A stretch of DNA of 12,382 nt from an uncultured Clostridia bacterium (GTDB lineage Bacteria > Bacillota > Clostridia > Christensenellales > Borkfalkiaceae), in NCBI GenBank assembly GCA_947589585.1, contig CANQCA010000040.1:1-12382 (forward strand), in the 5' to 3' direction. Shown here one piece after another: positions 11,708-12,382 of this stretch (within the stretch, counting starts at the first letter, position 1; each line of letters begins with the position of its first letter). Under the pieces are notes generated by a model that saw only the letters and a program-made list of their open reading frames with translations, was not told the DNA's origin and did no database searches. Both the position numbers and the translations under genes were made by a program.

Positions 11708-12382
11708 TTATGCGGTTTTCTTGTAGACAAGTTTGGGCTTGGCACCGCTTGCGACGCAGTCGCGGGTGATGATGACCTCTTCGACATCCTTCTCGCTCGG
11801 GATATCGTACATGACGTCGGTCATGAGTCCCTCGATGATGGTGCGAAGGCCGCGGGCGCCCGTCTTTAAGCGGATGGCGGTATTGGCGATCTCGCGGACG
11901 GCTTCGTCCTCGACGGTGAGTTTCACCCCGTCCATGCCGACAAGCTTTTGATACTGCTTGATGATGGCATTCTTGGGCTGTGTGAGGATGCTCACAAGAG
12001 CCTCTTCGTCGAGCGCCTGCAAGCTCACGACGATGGGAATGCGCCCCACAAACTCGGGGATGAGCCCGAACTTTGTGAGATCCTGCGGCTTCACATCTTC
12101 GAGAAGGGTGTAGTCCACCTCATTCGCGCCGAGCTTGACTTTCCCGCCGAACCCGAGGCCGGAATCATCCTTGCGCGCGGAGACGATCTTATCGAGGCCG
12201 ACAAACGCCCCGCCGCAGATGAAGAGGATATTCGTCGTGTCGATGCGCATGCAGTCCTGCTGAGGGTGCTTTCTGCCGCCCTGCGGGGGAACGTTCGCGA
12301 CCGTGCTCTCGATGATCTTGAGGAGCGCCTGTTGAACGCCTTCGCCCGAGACGTCGCGGGTGATGGAAACGTTTTCCCCCTT
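11708..12382 (-). CDS. clpX: ATP-dependent unfoldase ClpX, C-terminal 224 residues (gene runs off the right edge)
   Basis: ClpX is the AAA+ hexamer that unfolds substrates and feeds them into the ClpP peptidase in the cytoplasm. The frame is open to base 12382, so the zinc finger, Walker A and Walker B lie outside. Visible in order from the edge: ITRDVSGEGVQQALLKIIE (the ATPase core after Walker B), pore loop 2 with the RKH motif (GGRKHPQQD), sensor strand TTNILFICGGAFVGLDKI, the ClpP-docking loop SGLGFGGKV (usually IGF, here LGF), PEFVGRIPIVVSLQAL with the arginine finger, and the small domain with sensor 2 TGARGLRTIIE. The protein ends SGAKPKLVYKKTA. Sequence agreement with the family is high and nothing is broken. 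It is followed closely by a strong terminator, and then by a repeat-rich stretch without genes. Confidence 0.97.
   Translation of the reverse strand, partial: KGENVSITRDVSGEGVQQALLKIIESTVANVPPQGGRKHPQQDCMRIDTTNILFICGGAFVGLDKIVSARKDDSGLGFGGKVKLGANEVDYTLLEDVKPQDLTKFGLIPEFVGRIPIVVSLQALDEEALVSILTQPKNAIIKQYQKLVGMDGVKLTVEDEAVREIANTAIRLKTGARGLRTIIEGLMTDVMYDIPSEKDVEEVIITRDCVASGAKPKLVYKKTA

Noticed and set aside
11060..11787. Minus-strand ORFs across the repeat region with similar translated pieces (FMLRNAYK, CLACFSAF)
   Set aside because: The similarity comes from the two copies of the dispersed element. Composition is unlike the real genes, there is no ribosome binding site, and one frame crosses the clpX terminator and stop.

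Overview
The window looks like the chromosome of a moderately GC-rich, uncultured Firmicute, probably a gut Clostridia of the Christensenellales/Borkfalkiaceae kind. That placement is inference from Gram-positive style promoters (TTGACA-N17-TATAAT), strong purine-rich ribosome binding sites, a SigB/SigF-type sigma factor operon, an ArsP_2-type exporter and a membrane protein with a very long X-Pro tail. No rRNA, tRNA, CRISPR array or phage gene is visible. Almost all genes lie on the minus strand; the exceptions are one small ORF (289-516) and the large Pro/Val-rich protein (2088-4862).

Left part (1-4905): the start of a small hypothetical gene (minus, cut by the window edge) diverges from a small plus-strand ORF across a 16-bp palindrome. 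That ORF runs 21 bases into the 3' end of a convergent membrane-anchored S41/CtpA-like protease. The protease and the 924-residue membrane protein diverge from a 254-bp region with a clear sigma-A promoter for each. The membrane protein has eight predicted membrane segments, a roughly 300-residue rod of X-Pro dipeptides and a small conserved-looking C-terminal domain, and ends at a strong hairpin terminator.

Middle (4909-6745): a tightly overlapping four-gene partner-switching operon: STAS anti-anti-sigma factor, an RsbW/SpoIIAB-like protein that has lost its ATP-site residues, a SigB/SigF-family sigma factor, and a second GHKL protein that keeps the N box and the glycine box. Its promoter region contains a near-consensus SigB-type site, suggesting autoregulation.

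Right of that (6748-9682): one transcription unit carries a histidine-rich ArsP_2/putative manganese or heavy-metal exporter, a divergent AraM-like (glycerol-1-phosphate dehydrogenase fold) protein and a HAD-IIA phosphatase of the NagD/AraL type. The last two abut as TAG-ATG and resemble the araM/araL neighbours of Bacillus. Next (9693-10859) comes a stand-alone MalK/UgpC-type ABC ATPase with its own promoter and terminator; its signature motif and H-loop histidine are altered.

From 10860 to 11707 there is no credible gene. The stretch is packed with small dispersed repeats: at least five palindromic units whose terminal stems show compensatory changes, two copies of a longer element that each lie against an intrinsic terminator, and an orphan terminator. 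The window ends in the C-terminal 224 residues of ClpX (minus strand) with its own terminator.
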